64,000 nt of DNA from Prorocentrum cordatum (GCA_963575745.1 CAUYUJ010014190.1:100001-164000), one strand, 5' to 3'; shown: positions 44,780 to 56,257, counted from the first letter of the stretch. Program-made: numbers and translations. Notes: generated by a model from the sequence alone, not told the origin.

Positions 44780-45594
44780 CACCTTACATTGAGGTGAATT
44801 AATAGAGTATTTCTACCAGCACATAGAATATGACAAATCAGCACAGCATGCTCCGCTGACGATTAACATGTGCCGAATCACTAGAATATGGTTGATTAGC
44901 AAAGAAATAAGCCAGTACGGTAACAGAGTACACTCTATAACTTAATGAAATCTGTCATCGAAAAGCTAAGTACGTTATGGATTGAGAAAAGTATTTTCTA
45001 ATTTAAAGAATATGTGGCAGTAGCACTAATATGTTACTGCTCAAAGCAATATCTTACGAGAGTCGTCGGTAACATTGCGCGACTTAATAAATTACGTAAC
45101 TAATGAATACAATGTGTTCGGTTGGTTAATACAATATGCTAACACGTGAATGGGATATGCAAGCAAAATAATAGAATGCGTTTTTAGCAGCTATTAAAAA
45201 CGTTGGACCAATCGAACAGGTTCTACTATTTAGCAAAACATATTCAATAATCGAACACGTTTTACTACTTAGTGGCATATGCTGCAAGATGGTATCACAT
45301 ATATTTTCATTAGTGGCATGTGTCATAAAAAGCATCTAATCTGTAGAGCACGCGCTACGACTTGGTACAACACTCTATTGGAAAACGCTGTTAGAATTAC
45401 CAGATATACTTTACAAGTGAATAAGATACGCTATCAAATGACAAAGAGTGCGCTACCAAACTATAAGCATCCATATTCGTTCCTATTATAAGGGCTTGAA
45501 ATCGCCGAATAATTTACCACTGGCTTGCATAATGTTTAACAACATTACGATAACGTTTACTACTCAACAGAACGCGCTGTAAAAAGCAAAACAA
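44780..45594. repeat. AT-rich degenerate array, left flank of the YR element
   Basis: AT-rich sequence built from loosely repeated 20-25-nt phrases of the type AGAACACGCTACTNANTTAGTA (for example TAGAATATG, TACGCTATCAAATGA, GTGCGCTACCAAACTA). The same phrases appear at 56360-56560 on the far side of the YR element. No gene. Confidence 0.7.
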
Positions 45595-45628
45595 TATATA
45601 TATATATATATATATATATGCATATATA

Positions 45629-45660
<32 letters not shown>
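45595..45660. repeat. (TA)n / (CATA)n microsatellite
   Basis: TA dinucleotides then CATA tetranucleotides, ending directly at the left boundary of the YR element. A shorter TA-rich run sits at the other boundary (56321-56348). Confidence 0.95.
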
Positions 45661-45930
45661 GTTCCTTCTCATCAGCGTCGCGGGCCAAAAAGGGCCGGAC
45701 CCCGCGAGAGAGCCCAAGAGAGGGGGGGCGGAGGAAGCCGACAGGCTCAGGAAAGGCAGCCCTCAATCACAGAGACCGTCGACGATGGGGTGGTAGAGCC
45801 GGGGAGAACTGCAATCATTTTTGGCGCGCGCGCTCGACCCACCCCGAGCGTGCAAGTTCAGGAATTCAGCTCGCCTGAAACTCTGTCGGCCCAGCCGCGG
45901 CTGAGACTTCACAAGAAAGAAGACATGGCC
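45661..45930 (-). repeat. YR element terminal repeat B2
   Basis: About 270 bp matching B1 (46053-46327) at high identity by eye, from TCAGCGxCGCGGGCCAAAAA to CACAAGAAAGAAGACxTGGCC. It is the outermost 3' end of the element. Confidence 0.85.
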
Positions 45931-46052
45931 ACTGCCTTGAAACGAACGCCGGCGCAGGGGATGGCAGGGAGGGAGCGCCAAGACTACGGATCAACATGCA
46001 TAACCGATCCCCTCGACTCACCGAGGGAGAAAGGGAAGCGAAGCCACTGGGC
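45931..46052 (-). repeat. YR element internal repeat A2
   Basis: 122 bp between the two B copies. Its right part (45978-46052) matches A1 at 56258-56320: CCAAGACTACGGA, CCGATCCCCTCGACTCA and GGGAAGCGAAGC are shared, with 4 mismatches in 63 aligned bases. A 12-base extra segment (46021-46032) is present only in A2. Confidence 0.8.
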
Positions 46053-46327
46053 ATTTCCTCCACTTCAGCGCCGCGGGCCAAAAAAGACCGGGCTCCAGGA
46101 GAGAGCCCAAGAGAGGGGAGGCGGAGGAAGCCGACAGGCTCAGGAAAGGCAGCCCTCAATCACAGAGACCGCCGTCGACGATGGGATGGTAGATACCTGG
46201 GAGAAATGCAAGCATTTTTGGCACGTGCGCTCGACCCACCCCGATCGTGCCAGTTCAAGAATTCAGCTCGCCTGAGACTCCGTCGGCCCAGCCGCGGCTG
46301 AGACTCCACAAGAAAGAAGACGTGGCC
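46053..46327 (-). repeat. YR element terminal repeat B1
   Basis: Partner of B2. On the minus strand it lies just downstream of the recombinase gene end. Confidence 0.85.
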
Positions 46328-46397
46328 AACTATCCAGAGCCTCGTCCACAATACTCTTGGCCATGGATCATGCGGGACTGGGCGGGTGGGTTCATGA

Positions 46398-47640
46398 TCA
46401 TGCATTGCGCAGCTTGCCTGGCAGGTTGGTCTTGGGAAAGAGCAACTTGGCGGCATATGAACTTCGAACCCCAAGCGGGACTTGATTGAGACCTCGCAGG
46501 TATCTTCCGCGCTTGCTGTAGCGCATGACCGACCTGAGAGCAGCCCATTGGCCCTGACGCTGGATCTCCGCCAGCTGAACGCCGGCGAGGGAGTCGGCGC
46601 TGGGGACGCCGTGCCTGAGCATGTGGGGCGCGAACCTCAACGCCTCCATGCCCACAGTTTTCTGAACGTCGCCTGGCTGATCGGGAACGCCTTGTCGGTG
46701 GCGCCGAGACCACTAACCAGCGGCGGCAGGAGCTGATTGAGCCACTGTCGGTCCTCGTGCGTCTCGCCGATGAGCACGGCGTCGTCCTGCGTCTTCGTCT
46801 TGCTGACCGCGCCGTCGGGCTCCGGGGAGAACGCGACGGCCCACCGCCGAGGTCTCATGCCCCGCACGGGCTTGAGCAGATCGCGCCCTTTGATGCTGAG
46901 CAGAGCCCCGAGCCTGCTGTAGGCGTCGAACCCGAGGAGGACCGCCGCCGCTGCCGACGGTCCCAGCGAACTGTCGAGCATCATCATGGCCGCAGCGATG
47001 CACACCGTCGCTTCCCACGGGCAGGGATCGCGCGCGTTGCCCGGGCCCTCCTTCTCGAACCCGTCGAGGGCGCTGAGGGCCGCGGGAAGGCGAGAAGCCA
47101 GGGCGCGTCGCGTCCAGGCGCTGCCGTAGAGCACGCCCCGGGCCTCGTGAGCTCGAGCACCGACGTTGATGAACTGGATGGTGAGGTACTTCTCGAGCAG
47201 CATGTCGAACTCCTGCAGCGAGCAGTCCGCCTGCCCCGCCCGAGGGAATGCCTCCGCGAAGCCCCTCATGGCCTGCTGGTAGCGCTGCAGCGTCACCGGC
47301 TTCACCCGACGCCTCGCCAGGTAGCCGGTCTCCCCCTCGGCCTCGTTGAGCTGGTCGCGCTTCGCCTTCCGCCGAACGACGGCGGCCTGACGCTGATGCC
47401 GGGCCCGCTGCCTCCGCTGCGCCGGAGAGGGCGCTCCTGGAGCCGTCAGGCTGGGCAGCAAGCGCTCTGGCCCGCCGACGACGCGAGTCGCCGCAGCCCC
47501 ACCGCTCTGAGTGATCTCCCCACGGTGGTACGAATCTTCTGGGACAAATAAGGAACGGCGGCGGCTCGACCGTTCTACCTCCGAACAAGGACGCCAGGTC
47601 GAGACACCATCGGACATGTAAGACTGGTTCGCGAGGATTA
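46398..47640 (-). pseudogene. Tyrosine recombinase
   Basis: The phage-integrase-fold catalytic region is recognisable. AYSRLGALLSIKGRDLL carries the first conserved Arg. After a one-base frameshift near 46650, APHMLRHGVPSADSL carries the H-x-x-R box, then LAEIQRQGQWAALRSV and MRYSKRGR supply the Trp (His position) and the nucleophilic Tyr. Upstream VTLQRYQQAMRGFAEAF is a SAM-like N-terminal DNA-binding segment. In YR retrotransposons this enzyme integrates the circular cDNA. All four catalytic positions are present; only the frame is broken. Confidence 0.85.
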
Positions 47641-47739
47641 CGAAAAGCCAGAAGCGGAGCATGACGCTCGACCACTCGAGCCAATTCGCGACAGAGAGCG
47701 GGTGGATAAGCAGCAGCAAGAGTCGTCTTCCATTTCATA

Positions 47740-48345
47740 GAAGGACGTTCTGGCCCCTCGTCAACTCCCACCTTGCCCTGGAGGATCTCGTGGGGGACTT
47801 GACACCGACAAAGTCTTCCTACTTCTGCGAGGCCTTCAAGGGTTCCCATGAGACGAGTTCGCTTCCGATAAGGGGTACCATACCGGCAGTAGTCCACGAT
47901 GGTCTCCTGGGCCTCCTGAGCCTCGAAGAGATCCTTGAGGGGCGTCCACTTGAAGAGCTTGGAGCCAATCGGGTTCTCGAGTACGCACTTAACCCATATT
48001 GGTGAGCGACCCGAAGAATCCGTAGCGTGGCCATAGCTGTGGGGTCCTGGATATCGTCGGGTGCTTGGGGAGAGCTACGGGCGCTGGTCCACTGGTCCAC
48101 TTAGTGCACGTGGTGCCTAGCCAGAGCAACCATATCCCCCCAGACTTTATCCAGCTCAGAATATTGTTGAGAACCCGCGGGTTGGTAATATCATAATCTT
48201 GAGACGTGCTAATGTCGAAGGGTGGGGCGACTCGCAATCCTTTTTGTTGACAAGCTACTGAAAACCGAGCGCATCCTGCGAACAGCTCCAAAATGGCCAG
48301 GCCGCAAAACGCTGGGGCAATCGGCTTGGAGAGCGTGCTACCGCC
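47740..48345 (-). pseudogene. Cytosine-C5-methyltransferase-like domain
   Basis: LAILELFAGCARFSVACQQK (about 48240-48300) resembles motif I of C5 methyltransferases (the F-A-G SAM-binding loop), followed by APPFDIS. WLLWLGTTCTKWTSG (about 48100-48125) lies where related proteins have a Pro-Cys catalytic pair (motif IV); here Pro is replaced by Thr but Cys is kept. After a frameshift, DYCRYGTPYRKRTRLM (about 47850-47897) resembles the Q-x-R-x-R region (motif VIII). There is no D-P-P-Y/W adenine-methylase motif, unlike the methylase of classical DIRS elements. Retrotransposon-borne cytosine methyltransferases have been reported in dinoflagellates. Confidence 0.65.
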
Positions 48346-48639
48346 CCGGCGCCCATGAGAGCTCGGCCGAGGCACCGACGCCGCCTGCACCTTCGACGCG
48401 GCCCGCGAAGGAGCCGGCCCACTTGTGAAAATTGCATCCGTAGTCACCAATGAAGAACAAGAAGAGTTGAGCTCGTTGTTCGAACAACAATCTCTCGCCT
48501 CGTCCTCGACTCTCGAGGACCCAGGGCCGAAGGACTCGGCGACTCGAACTCGATCTCTGTCAGCGAGGTCGCGATGGCCCCGGCCTCGGAGACGCGCCCA
48601 CAGGGCGCCCCCGCCCAAAGCCTCGCCCGCAGCCAGCAG

Positions 48640-49254
48640 ACCGCGATCAGCGAGACGTGAGTCCTCGTCGGAGCAGTTCCTCTCGCTCGCAAGGTGCCGA
48701 CGTCGCCGCCGAAGCCCACAGGCCCCCTGCAGGGCTCCAGCTCGGCGGCAGAGGTCGTTGAGCTCGCGATCCTTGGCGCGCCCTCTCTCGGTAGCCAGGA
48801 TCTCCGACAGGTTGTCTCCGACCGACAGAATCTCGACATCCCAGTTCCAAGAGGACGTCGAACTGACCGATGTGGAGTGCGTAGCCCTTGCCGCTGGAGT
48901 CCGAGCAGAACACCGCGGTCGCCGTCCTCAAGCGCATCTGATGCCGGGTTACCAGCACCAGGCCCGCCGCGGTCTGTAACTCGCCAATCACCGCTGACGA
49001 CAGGACGCCCACCTGATCCACATTGTCGGTGAGCCAGCGCCAAACTTCGTGAAGGACTGACATTACCGCGGGAACAGCATAAAGTGGTTGACCAGGTGCC
49101 CCACCAGACGACGGATCTGGCGGTCCGAGAAGCGCCGACACCGAATGGCAGAGTGAAGAGCGTAGTACAGTCGCCAGGTGCGTTCAGACTTAACCCCGGA
49201 GCCGCAGCCCACCTGCACGACGTCGCGCCCCGCACAGATCTCGTCGCGCCACAC
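48640..49254 (-). pseudogene. YR element connection and RNase H region
   Basis: SERTWRLYYALHSAIRCRRF and RLVGHLVNHFMLFPR match the post-RT connection. After a frameshift near 49080, AVIGELQTAAGLVLVT and VFCSDSSGKGYALHIGQFD follow; the latter is the first catalytic Asp box of the DIRS-type RNase H ('SDAS..GyGa'). The remaining catalytic positions are unclear because the frame breaks again. Confidence 0.7.
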
Positions 49255-50354
49255 GAACCCACCCGCGCCTCAGCTCCTCCAGCAGGTAGGTAAAGCACTC
49301 CTGGGCATCCGCTTGGTTCCAGCAAATCAGGAAGGCGTTGTCCACGTATGGCGCGAGAATGGGGAGACCTGGCTGGAGGATCGGAGGCGGCTGACGATCG
49401 CGCAAGACCCGCGCGTCAACCATCTCCGCGCAAACCTGCACGTCGGTCAGCGCGGAGCGGCAGAAAAACAGCGACCACGTCCAGCCCATCGGGATAACCT
49501 TGACGCACGTCCACAGCACCTCGTCGGCGCTCACCGAGTCCCAGCAGCGACGATCATCGTCGAAGACTCTCTTGACGCCGAAGTCACTGGCCTTCACCCG
49601 ATGCGACAAGCAGACATGGCCCGCGACAACTGGAAGTAACCGTCGGTGAGGTCCGCGCCCGAAAAGTGCATGTCCAAGGGTCGGCCCGCCGTGTCGCGCT
49701 CCGCCGCCAAGGCCCCCCCGCCCCGCAACGCGAGACCCGCCAGGGCGGATGCCGTCGCCAGCTGACTGACCGGGGGGGTACGATGCAGGACGTTTGCCGG
49801 TCTGCAGTCCAGAACCAGCCTCAGGTGGTAGCCGTCCTTTTTGATCACCGTGAAGGCGCCGACGAAGCAGCGGGCCCGGCGTCGGAAGGGCAGCGTGCCA
49901 GCGTCGTTCAGCTTATGGACCAGAACGCTCATATGGCGGGGGTCATGCAGCACGGGGTCGAGGTAGGGCTCGACAATCGCCTCCGCGGCGATCCCGTCGG
50001 AGTCCCGAACGTCCATTTTCAGGGGTCGGCCGCCATGGGCTGAGCATCGGGCCCAACCACTGAGCCGACCGGCTTGGGGCGAACGCCTCCGTCGCGTACA
50101 ACGTGGACTCGAGCTGCATCAAAGGGTCGCCGAGTTGCGTCGTCCGCAGTGGAATCGTAGACGTTCAGAGCTCGAAGGACGCTCTTGAGAGCCTCCCTCC
50201 TGTCAGGCCCCGAGGGGGGCCGCCCCGGGCCATGCAGCGCCCCCCTCAGCCGAGCACCCACTGCACGCTGAAGCCCAGTAGGTGCTGATGCCGAAGAACA
50301 CCGCCGAAGACGATGGCCCGCTCGAGCAACTGCCAGCGCGTTCAGAGAGCCCAC
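49190..50354 (-). pseudogene. YR element reverse transcriptase
   Basis: Minus-strand motifs: GAFTVIKKDGYHLRLVLDCR (fingers, 'f.v.Kk.g..RlV.D.R') with PANVLHRTPP; HFSGADLTDGYFQL (motif A, catalytic Asp); VIPMGWTWSLFFC (motif B); LAPYVDNAFLICW (motif C as YVDN). The YVDN variant is, as I recall, usual in this dinoflagellate family, so it may not be a defect. Frames 49594-50016 and 49190-49609 abut with a shift at about 49600, and the leader frame 50019-50354 ends in a stop. Confidence 0.85.
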
Positions 50355-50639
50355 AACTTCAGCGAACCTCCGATCACAGGCAGCAGCTCAACGCGGTACG
50401 ATGCCCATCAAGGGCGCATCTCGCCAATCACCATCACAAGGAAGGGGGAAGACGTCCCGGCTCGTCGGCTCCAGCATGTGAACACCGTCGTCGACGTCCG
50501 AGGCGAGGCCAGCGCAACCGCCCTTACCTGCGGGCAGACCTGCAGGAACGGTAGCGGGCGTCGGGCCCCAGGACGTGCCCTCAGAGGGATCATGATACGG
50601 GGAAACGCCGCGGCGAACAGCGCAGCCCCGGGACCGTAG

Positions 50640-51703
50640 AGCCATCATGGGCCCCGCGACCTGCCACGCGGGCCGCTCTTGTCCTTGTCCTGGTTGCTAG
50701 TCTTCTGACGCTTCGAGTCCCCCCGCTCCTCCCTCAACAAACGATCGCTCATCATGAGCTGGGCCTGAGTCCTGCGCATCCCGGCCATCTACATGTCGAA
50801 CTGCGCGGCGACCACGCCGCCGCGCGCGCTGAGAGCACGAGCCAAACACGAGTCGTGGCCGTCGAGCTGGGGGTTCCGAGGGTTGAGACGCACTGCCCGC
50901 TGGATCATCAACGCTCGGCGCGCCGCGAACTCCGCCGCCGCCAGGTTGAGCAAATTCCACTGATCATAACTCACCATCATGTGCAAGACCATCATCAAAT
51001 GACGGTGCGTCAGGGCCCCCCCCCCCCGTTGTTGAGTCGGCACGCGCGCCCCCAGAAGGCGTGCGACGCGCCAAACTCGCGCCCCGACGCCGCTACAATC
51101 TGAGCTAACCCCAGGAAAGACTGACCCTGATCGATAGGCGCACCCGCGGCCAACATCGACTGCTTCAGCAACCTGACAAACGTGATTAGCGAGGTCGATC
51201 CCGTCTGAGCGTTCGGGCCCAGCATTCGAGAGAGCAGTCTCGAGTTGCGGCTTTCGCCGCCCAGCTTCTCGCGCGCCCAGCGTAGCTTGTTATCCGACGG
51301 GGCTGGCTCCGCCGCCGCCCACCCCAGGCCGCGCCGCGGAAGCGCCTCGGCCACCATCATCACGGTCTCCGACCGATTGCCCGAGAGGCTGTCGTCGACC
51401 TCCTCCGCGAAGAACAAACACGACGGGTCCGAGTACAGGTGCGTCGACAGCCGTGGAGGCCGCTGTGGCGTCGGGATGGCTCGCCGAGCTCACCCACTCG
51501 GCTAGAGCCCTGCCCTCCGCTCTGATCCCATCCAGGTCTCTCGGGGTGATCGGGCCGTCGATTCCGTGCACCTGCCTACCTGAAGGCCACGGGGCGCCCC
51601 TCATCAGCGGGATCATCGCGTTCGCCACCGCCCGATCTGACAGGTCAACCATGCGCGCCGAGAAGTCGGGGGAAAGACCAGATCCAGCGAGCCCCTCCGA
51701 CAC
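50640..51703 (-). pseudogene. YR element gag-like ORF1
   Basis: Starts at ATG 51703 (SEGLAGSGLSPDFSARMVDL). It continues in a second frame from about 51415 (RSETVMMVAEALPRRGLGWA; LITFVRLLKQSMLAAGAPID) and a third from about 51020 (HLMMVLHMMVSYDQWNLLNL; AAEFAARRALMIQRAVRLNP). It ends in a basic tail (RGRSRGP) with a TGA near 50645. There is an in-frame TAG at 50789-50791. The 'YDxxNlxnLa..E...R' segment is a signature I associate with ORF1 of dinoflagellate YR elements. Function presumed particle or RNA binding. Confidence 0.65.
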
Positions 51704-52479
51704 TGACTAACAGTACTCTATGATGGTAAGGAATTCTATCGTTGGGATAATGAACCAAAATCTGTCTCTCAGGAATTTCCAGACTCATGGGCGGACCTGC
51801 CTATCCTGCCCACCACTCGGGCGCGGCCAAACCGACCCCTAGCAAACCATACCCTTGCGTAGCGAGCTTTGCGCTTTCGAGGTCAATGCGGTCCGCGCGT
51901 GCGTTGGCTGCAGACTCGAGCAAAACGAATTGCCCACGCGCGAAGCGCTCTCGGGGCACGACCGGCGCCGCCCCAAAGGAATTCGCAAACAGAAGTCATG
52001 AAGTGCAGCAAGTGGGCCGCGCAGCTTCCTCGATCGAGTCGGAATGCGCGCTTGTTCGGCGGAGTTGGCGAAGGAACAATGGGGGCATCGCTGCCATTCT
52101 TGCGCGTGCGTCTACAATGTTTTCAGATGCGGCACCATCGCATCTGCATCTTGGGGCGCGAGCGGCTTCGCAACTAGAGGAAACATATGATTGCCCGCTG
52201 ACACTTTTCGGTGCTACTGTTGACTCGATCATCTTTACCACTCGCGTGCGTTTTGTGCTTGTCTCATAATCAATGCTCGACGCTGGCCCCTCGCGGAAAT
52301 TGCAAGGATTTGACAGCCACTCGCCGTCGATTTCGGCTGACGCCCAGGGCCCCGCTTTCCTAGGTTACCGAGAATGTTAGGATATGCGGGGGTTGCCAGA
52401 CGATTGATGCTGGCGGTCGGACTCCGGAGCTCGCGGTTTCCCTCGAGCGAGCTGGGCGAGGCCCCCCCCCCCCCGAAGC

Positions 52480-53860
52480 CGCAACGAGGCTCCGAAAAAA
52501 GGTCTTCTGAGGCCCCCAAAAGAGCTCCGAGAGGGCTCCAAGCCGACCCCCAGTGGGCCCCAGGTCAAGGTGCACGGTGCATCATGCAACCGCAATGGCA
52601 TGGCGGGGGACGTTGTTGTTGAGCACGACGCCGCGCCGTGGGGCAAACGGCAATGCGTGCCACATCGAGGAAAACCTTCCCCTCTTGCTTCAAGGGAGCA
52701 CGCGGAAACAATACGACGTAAAAGTGTGCATGCAAATGTCGCTCGCAGGAGCCTCCTTGGGACTCTCTCGGGGCTCTCTCGGGGCATCCTCGGGGCCTTA
52801 GGACGGCCCCGGCGCGGCCCAAGACGGCTCCAAGAGGGCGCCGGCGTGGCCCACGCAACGGCCCAAACTCATGTTGCACCATGCATCCTGATGCGGGCCC
52901 TCCAAACATGTATTTGGACCCCTTCTGATGGGTGCCCTCTGGGGCGTTCTTTGGGGCCCTCAACGGGTTCGAGGGGGCTGTGGGTGGGCCTTGGGGAGAC
53001 CCCCGCGGGGGCTCCAGGAGGGCCCCGGATGGATCCCCAGATGGCCCAGAGCCAAAAAGCATTTTGAATATTGGATTTGGGCCCTCTTGGGGGGTAACTA
53101 GATTTTATTAAAGCCGTATTAGCGAATTCTCGGCGACACGGGCTCCCTCCGGCTTCGGGCGGGTTTCAGGAAGTCCCGGAGAATGCCCCCACGGGGCATC
53201 AAGTGGACCCCGAGACATTCCTGAATCAGGATGCAGCGCGCGCCCTAACTTTGGATTTTCTTGGGGTCCAGGCGGTGCTCTCCCGAGGTCCTCTTGTGGG
53301 CCTCGCGGGGCCCACTTGGGGCTCCCTTGAGCCCTCAGGCAGGCTTCCAGAAATTGTTGGCGCTCCGCGTATCCCCACCAGCCCGCCCAAAAAATCACCA
53401 GGCGACTTGCCCTGATCATCAGGAGGAGCGATGAGGATGAAGGGATGAGCCAGGAGGGAGGGGTGATATACAATAGCAGTCGAATACGAGAGTGGTCCTG
53501 GACAGCAGTGTTCATATACGCAAGTGGTCGTGCACAAAAGGCCCTCTTGGGTATCTCTTGGGCCCCCTTGGGGCCCTCGTGGGGCTCGCTGAGGGCCGCC
53601 TTGAGGCCCTCTAGGGGCCCTCTTGGGGCATTGCCCGGGCCCTCCAGGGCCTTCCAGTGCGATCCGGAGGTCTTCAAGCGGGCTCAAGACGGTTCCAGGA
53701 GAGCTTCAAAGTCTGTCGATACATTTGAAATTTGGAGGCCCTCCTGAGGCTCTCTTGGGGCCCTCTTGAGGCCCTCCGAGATTGCATTGGAAGGCCTGGA
53801 GGGCCCCGAGAGGGCCCCCCCGAGGGCCCCCGACCAGGAAACCTCCGGGGGGGGGGTCGT
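52480..53860. repeat. GGGCCCTCTTGGGG-type low-complexity sequence
   Basis: Irregular micro-repeats of CTCTTGGGGCCC and CCAAGAGGGCCC, most dense at 52740-53060 and 53540-53830. Similar in flavour to the 386-bp array at 18.2-19.7 kb but without a fixed period. Confidence 0.65.
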
Positions 53861-54040
53861 CACGGTAGCCTCCGGTTTGGGCGCCCCCTCGCCACGGAAG
53901 CCTCCGGTTTAGGTTGCGCCCGGGGACCCCCCGAGCTCGTCGCGGAAGCCTCCGGTTTAGGCACGAGTCGGGAAACAGGACAGACGGGCGGGGGCCCCCG
54001 GGGGGGTCGTCACGGAAGCCTCCGGTTTGGGGCGCGCCCA
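53860..54040. repeat. CGGAAGCCTCCGGTTT motif, four copies
   Basis: CACGGxAGCCTCCGGTTTxGG occurs at about 53864, 53894, 53942 and 54012 in the same orientation, with unrelated spacers. CGGAAGCCTCCG is itself close to a palindrome. Confidence 0.85.
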
Positions 54041-54224
54041 AATGATACCCTACCGTGACGAGCTCCGGGCCCACACTTTCGAAATTTTCATTCGGGGATC
54101 CGCGCCGGGCGGGCCCCAAAAGACAGTCGCGCGGCCCCCACTAGCCGCGCGAGTGCACTTTGGGCCTCGCTGGGGGGCGGAGGGCAAGGTTTTGTCGCAG
54201 GTGCCGCGGGAGTCCAGGCCGGCT

Positions 54225-54905
54225 GGTCTTTCCCGATCTTCTCCCCGCTACTCCGCCGCCATCCTCTCCTCCTTCCTTGCTCTTTCGTGTCTCTCCCTCC
54301 TTCGCCGTCCCCTCGCCACTCTTCCCTTGCTCTTGACTTTGGCCTCTCGCCATCTCCCTCTTTCCAATCTGTCGACTTCTCCGCTGTCCTCACAGCGTCC
54401 CCACCTTCTCTGTCTCTCCTCCTTGCCCTCTTTTCCCCCCCCCCGCTTTCCTCGCTTTTCCTCGCCCCCTCCCTCCCTAGTGCCCCTTCCCTCCCTTCCC
54501 TCCCCCCTCGCATTAGCTCCCCTCGCCCGCGTCGCCCTTGCCCTCGTTTCTTCCTCTCCTTCCCTGCCGCCGACATTCCTTCCCTCCCCCGCTCCCCCCG
54601 TATCTCTCCTACCTCCTCTGGCTCCCCTCCCACGCCCCCCTCCCTGTGTGCGTCTTTCGCCCTGTCCCCCTCCCCCCCCTTCTCTCCCCTCCCCCCTCCC
54701 CCCTCCCTCCCCCCTCCCTCCCTTAGTTCCCTCGCCTGGCGACGCGCTGCACAATGCACGCCGCCGCGAGGGCGAGCGGGGCAGGGGTCGAGGAGGAGGG
54801 GGGCGGAGGAGGGGGAAGTTGAGAGAGGGTGGGGAGGGGGAGGACGAACGGGGGCGGCAGGGGAGGGAAGGATCTATAAAATATGTGGGCGGGATATCAG
54901 GCGGA
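54225..54905. repeat. Pyrimidine tract switching to purine tract
   Basis: About 500 bp of C/T-rich sequence (54225-54728) gives way within 50 bases to a G/A-rich stretch (54775-54890) on the same strand. Long frames here (up to 540 codons) follow from the composition. Confidence 0.85.
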
Positions 54906-56069
54906 AATGGAGGGATGGGGGTTGCACGTGTGGTTTGTGCGGCATGTGCTGGCATGTTGCACCCAGGCATACTATTGGTTCCCAGTATTTGCAACTCATT
55001 GCCTCAATATGCGCAACGTACTGTGTTGCGTCTGTGGGGATGCGTGGCCAATGCCTTGAAACGTCCGCAGTCTTTCATGGGGAGCGTGAGCCTGGTCGTG
55101 CAGCACGTGCGCACTCATGCGCCTGGCTCGGCACCGGAGCCATACTTGCCAACGCAGACATGGGCGCTCTGTGATAGAGCCAAGTGTGGATCCTATGATA
55201 TGTCTGTTTGTGCACTTTCGAGGCTCCTGATATGTAGCGGGCGCGCGCTGTCAAAACCCCTCCACAGGAGGACCGTCTCTTTGGGCCATCATTGGCTCGA
55301 TTCGCCATCCCTGCACGCGTATGCGTACGTCAGGGTGGGTGACGTTTCACTTGCTCGTCCATATACAAAAGGCGTGGTGTTCCTTTGTCAAATTCCCGAA
55401 GTAGCGAAACGATTCATTTGTAATTCTGGTGTCGTGAGTGTGCCGATCACTTTTGAGAAATCGTTCAAGGTTTGCCAGGTATGTTGTAAGACTGTTCGAA
55501 CCCTGGCGGTCGTGCTCCACCGCGCGCCGAGCATGCGACTGCTTCGTTGGGATATGTTAGTTTTGGGGGTGGTTGCGTTTTTTCCTAGCCGCCCAGGTTC
55601 AGTGCGCGTTTCGGCTCACCGACATCATGTGCGCACCTTGGAGCTCTGATTCGCATTCAGAAAGAGTTGCGCTACGCAGCGCAGGGCCGAGGCATGATAT
55701 TTTGAATGATAAACGCCCGTGCCAGCGCAGACGCGTCGCTCTGGCCGGCCACCGTTGGCCACGCCATTCGAAGGCAGCGCGTGGATTTCATGCGCCGTTG
55801 ACGTTCCCCGATGACTGTCCTTGGGCCGTGTTCCTTATATTGCGTCGTTCTTTCAGCCGGCCCGTCGTCGCGACTTCTGCCCGCGCTGGTGCTTTCGTTT
55901 ATGTTCGTCCCCGAAGCGCTTGACTAGTGCAGTGGTTTCCAAAACGTCTCGATTTAGTTGTCTCTCCGCATGCCCCTGGGATCGCGACCCGGTCTTGCGA
56001 GAGCGACGCTCTCAGGAAGGATCTCATTCGCTCCCTGTGTTTGCGCACTTCCGCCTTCTTTGAAAAAAA
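54906..56069. other. Unassigned, mixed composition
   Basis: Less biased sequence. A plus-strand frame continues to 55649 with a Cys-rich but unrecognised product. Its codon use lacks the strong G/C third-position bias seen in the frame at 62942. No gene called. Confidence 0.5.
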
Positions 56070-56257
56070 GGTATGGTTTGGTTGGGGTCGGTTTGGCCGC
56101 CCCTGAACCACGGGCGGTAATATCCTCCACCGATGAACGCGCGTCGGGGGCAGACGGGCCCCTTTGGCGACTCACTCGAAGAAATGGCCGAGACTAAATC
56201 GTGCCGGATCCGGAAGCCTGAGTCCGGGTGGCCGCGCGAAAAAAGCTCGAGCCAACA

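Larger units (their letters stand above)
51823..56100. mobile_element. Putative nested inverted-repeat element
   Basis: 31-bp inverted ends at 51823-51853 and 56070-56100 (GCGGCCAAACCGACCCC onward; 29 of 31 match). They enclose 4.28 kb lacking recognisable domains: CTTGGGG-type low complexity, a repeated CCTCCGGTTT motif and a pyrimidine-to-purine switch. It lies between the YR gag start and A1. No clear target-site duplication, so the insertion model rests on the inverted ends and on how well the YR element closes up without it. Confidence 0.5.

Noticed and set aside
47740-48345. Adenine (Dam-type) methylase, as in classical DIRS elements
   Set aside because: No D-P-P-Y/W motif; the visible F-A-G, Thr-Cys and Arg-x-Arg segments fit the cytosine type better.
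54027-55649. 540-codon plus-strand frame
   Set aside because: The first two thirds are a polypyrimidine tract. The Cys-rich remainder has no recognisable domain and lacks the G/C third-position bias of the frame at 62942.
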